This document shows, one piece after another, positions 5,348 through 5,944 of a stretch of DNA of 5,944 bases (its first letter is position 1; each line of letters starts with the position of its first letter). Source of the stretch: Gammaproteobacteria bacterium (GTDB lineage: Bacteria; Pseudomonadota; Gammaproteobacteria; J044). Position numbers and translations under genes: made by a program. The stretch is from assembly GCA_026995955.1 (NCBI GenBank), contig JALWNJ010000127.1:1-5944 (forward strand), read 5' to 3'. A model generated the notes under the pieces. That model worked only from the letters and a program-made list of their open reading frames with translations. It searched no databases and was not told where the DNA came from.

Positions 5348-5944
5348 CAGGTACCGGTCGCCAGGGCGGCGTCCGCCATCGGTGCCTCGGCAGCCGTCTC
5401 GTCCACCGGATCGGTGAACACCAGTTCGATCTCGTCGTCCTCGTTGGCGGTGATCCACAACCGCGCCGGCACATCGCCCTCAGCCTGCATGGCGAGCAGA
5501 CTGCGCGCCATGCCGGGCATCAGGTGCTGCTCCAGCCAGGTGGACACCTGACGCGCGCCACGGTTGCCGGCGCGGCAGCGCCGTGCCAGGGCGGCCAGCG
5601 CCGCCTCCTCGCAACACAGCGTCACACCGTGCGCCGCCTGCAGGCGCTCGGCGAGCGACTCCAGCTTGAGCGCCACCACGCCGCGCAGCACGGCCTCGTC
5701 GAGCGGCAGGAACGGCACCACCTGCATGCGCCCCAGCAGGGCCGGGGCCAGGTGCCGCTCCAGCTCGGGACGCACGGCCTCGACCAGGGCCTCGGCATCG
5801 GGCCGCTCATCGCCCCCGTCCTCCAGCAGCCGCAGCAGGGTCTCGCTGCCCAGATTGGAGGTCATGATGATGACGGTGTTGCGGAAATCGATCTCGCGGC
5901 CCTCGCCATCGCGCATGAACCCGCGATCGAAGACCTGATAGAAC
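5347..5944 (-). CDS. clpV: T6SS ATPase ClpV (TssH), C-terminal part
   Basis: The last 198 residues are present; the gene begins beyond the right edge. ClpV is the AAA+ hexamer that unfolds and recycles the contracted TssB/TssC sheath in the cytoplasm. The fragment opens with FYQVFDRGFMRDGEGREID, the second nucleotide-binding domain just after Walker B. It then shows sensor 1 (IIMTSN, N30 of the fragment), the putative arginine finger in LLGRMQVVPF (R72), and sensor 2 GAR (R131) in the small C-terminal domain. FYQVFDRG and RMQVVPFLPL favour ClpV over the housekeeping ClpB, and the vgrG gene 13 nt downstream supports this. The protein ends in an Ala/Asp/Glu-rich tail (VDETAAEAPMADAALATGT), which is probably disordered. 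No frameshift or missing key residue is seen. Confidence 0.94.
   Translation of the reverse strand, partial: FYQVFDRGFMRDGEGREIDFRNTVIIMTSNLGSETLLRLLEDGGDERPDAEALVEAVRPELERHLAPALLGRMQVVPFLPLDEAVLRGVVALKLESLAERLQAAHGVTLCCEEAALAALARRCRAGNRGARQVSTWLEQHLMPGMARSLLAMQAEGDVPARLWITANEDDEIELVFTDPVDETAAEAPMADAALATGT

Noticed and set aside
3597..5417. 606-codon open frame on the plus strand opposite vgrG and the end of clpV
   Set aside because: It is the antisense shadow of a very GC-rich gene: Ala/Gly/His/Gln-rich, with no recognisable domain, while the minus strand encodes a clear VgrG.
5334..5474. Upstream extension of the VgrG frame to 5474
   Set aside because: It lies within clpV in another frame. 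The strong Shine-Dalgarno fixes the start at 5333.
5347..5944. Housekeeping chaperone ClpB instead of ClpV
   Set aside because: The arginine-finger and C-terminal sequence and the adjacent vgrG fit ClpV better.

Overview
The window looks like chromosomal DNA from a GC-rich Gammaproteobacterium. The evidence is a minor-pilin gene order of the Pseudomonas type (fimT-fimU-pilV-pilW-pilX-pilY1) next to type VI secretion (T6SS) genes; the genus cannot be read from this sequence. Every supported gene lies on the minus strand, so the window is read from its right end to its left. No stretch over 300 bases lacks a gene, the largest gap being 76 nt. I saw no tRNA, rRNA, CRISPR array, insertion sequence or convincing terminator.

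Right part (5944 to 3291): the C-terminal end of the T6SS sheath-recycling ATPase ClpV/TssH (its start lies outside the window) is followed 13 nt later by a complete 680-residue VgrG/TssI spike. The VgrG Shine-Dalgarno overlaps the clpV stop codon. VgrG forms the puncturing tip of the T6SS tube, and ClpV disassembles the contracted sheath after firing.

Left part (3264 to 1): a type IV pilus minor-pilin operon begins only 26 nt after vgrG. It runs fimT-like, 76-nt gap, fimU-like, pilV, pilW, pilX, and the first 29 codons of a secreted protein that is most likely PilY1. fimU and pilV are 1 nt apart, and pilV/pilW and pilW/pilX overlap through ATGA. FimU, PilV, PilW, PilX and PilY1 are known in the Pseudomonas system to form the tip and priming complex of the pilus. 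FimT-type proteins are implicated in DNA uptake in some relatives.

The families are all known. The most notable point is the arrangement: a T6SS cluster ending in vgrG runs head-to-tail into a pilus-tip operon with no visible terminator, and base composition drops from very GC-rich to moderate on the pilus side. I found no clear evidence of an undescribed system. Smaller points of interest are an EF-hand-like loop in FimT, matching C-terminal cysteine pairs in FimT and FimU, and the lack of cargo, adaptor or PAAR genes after vgrG.
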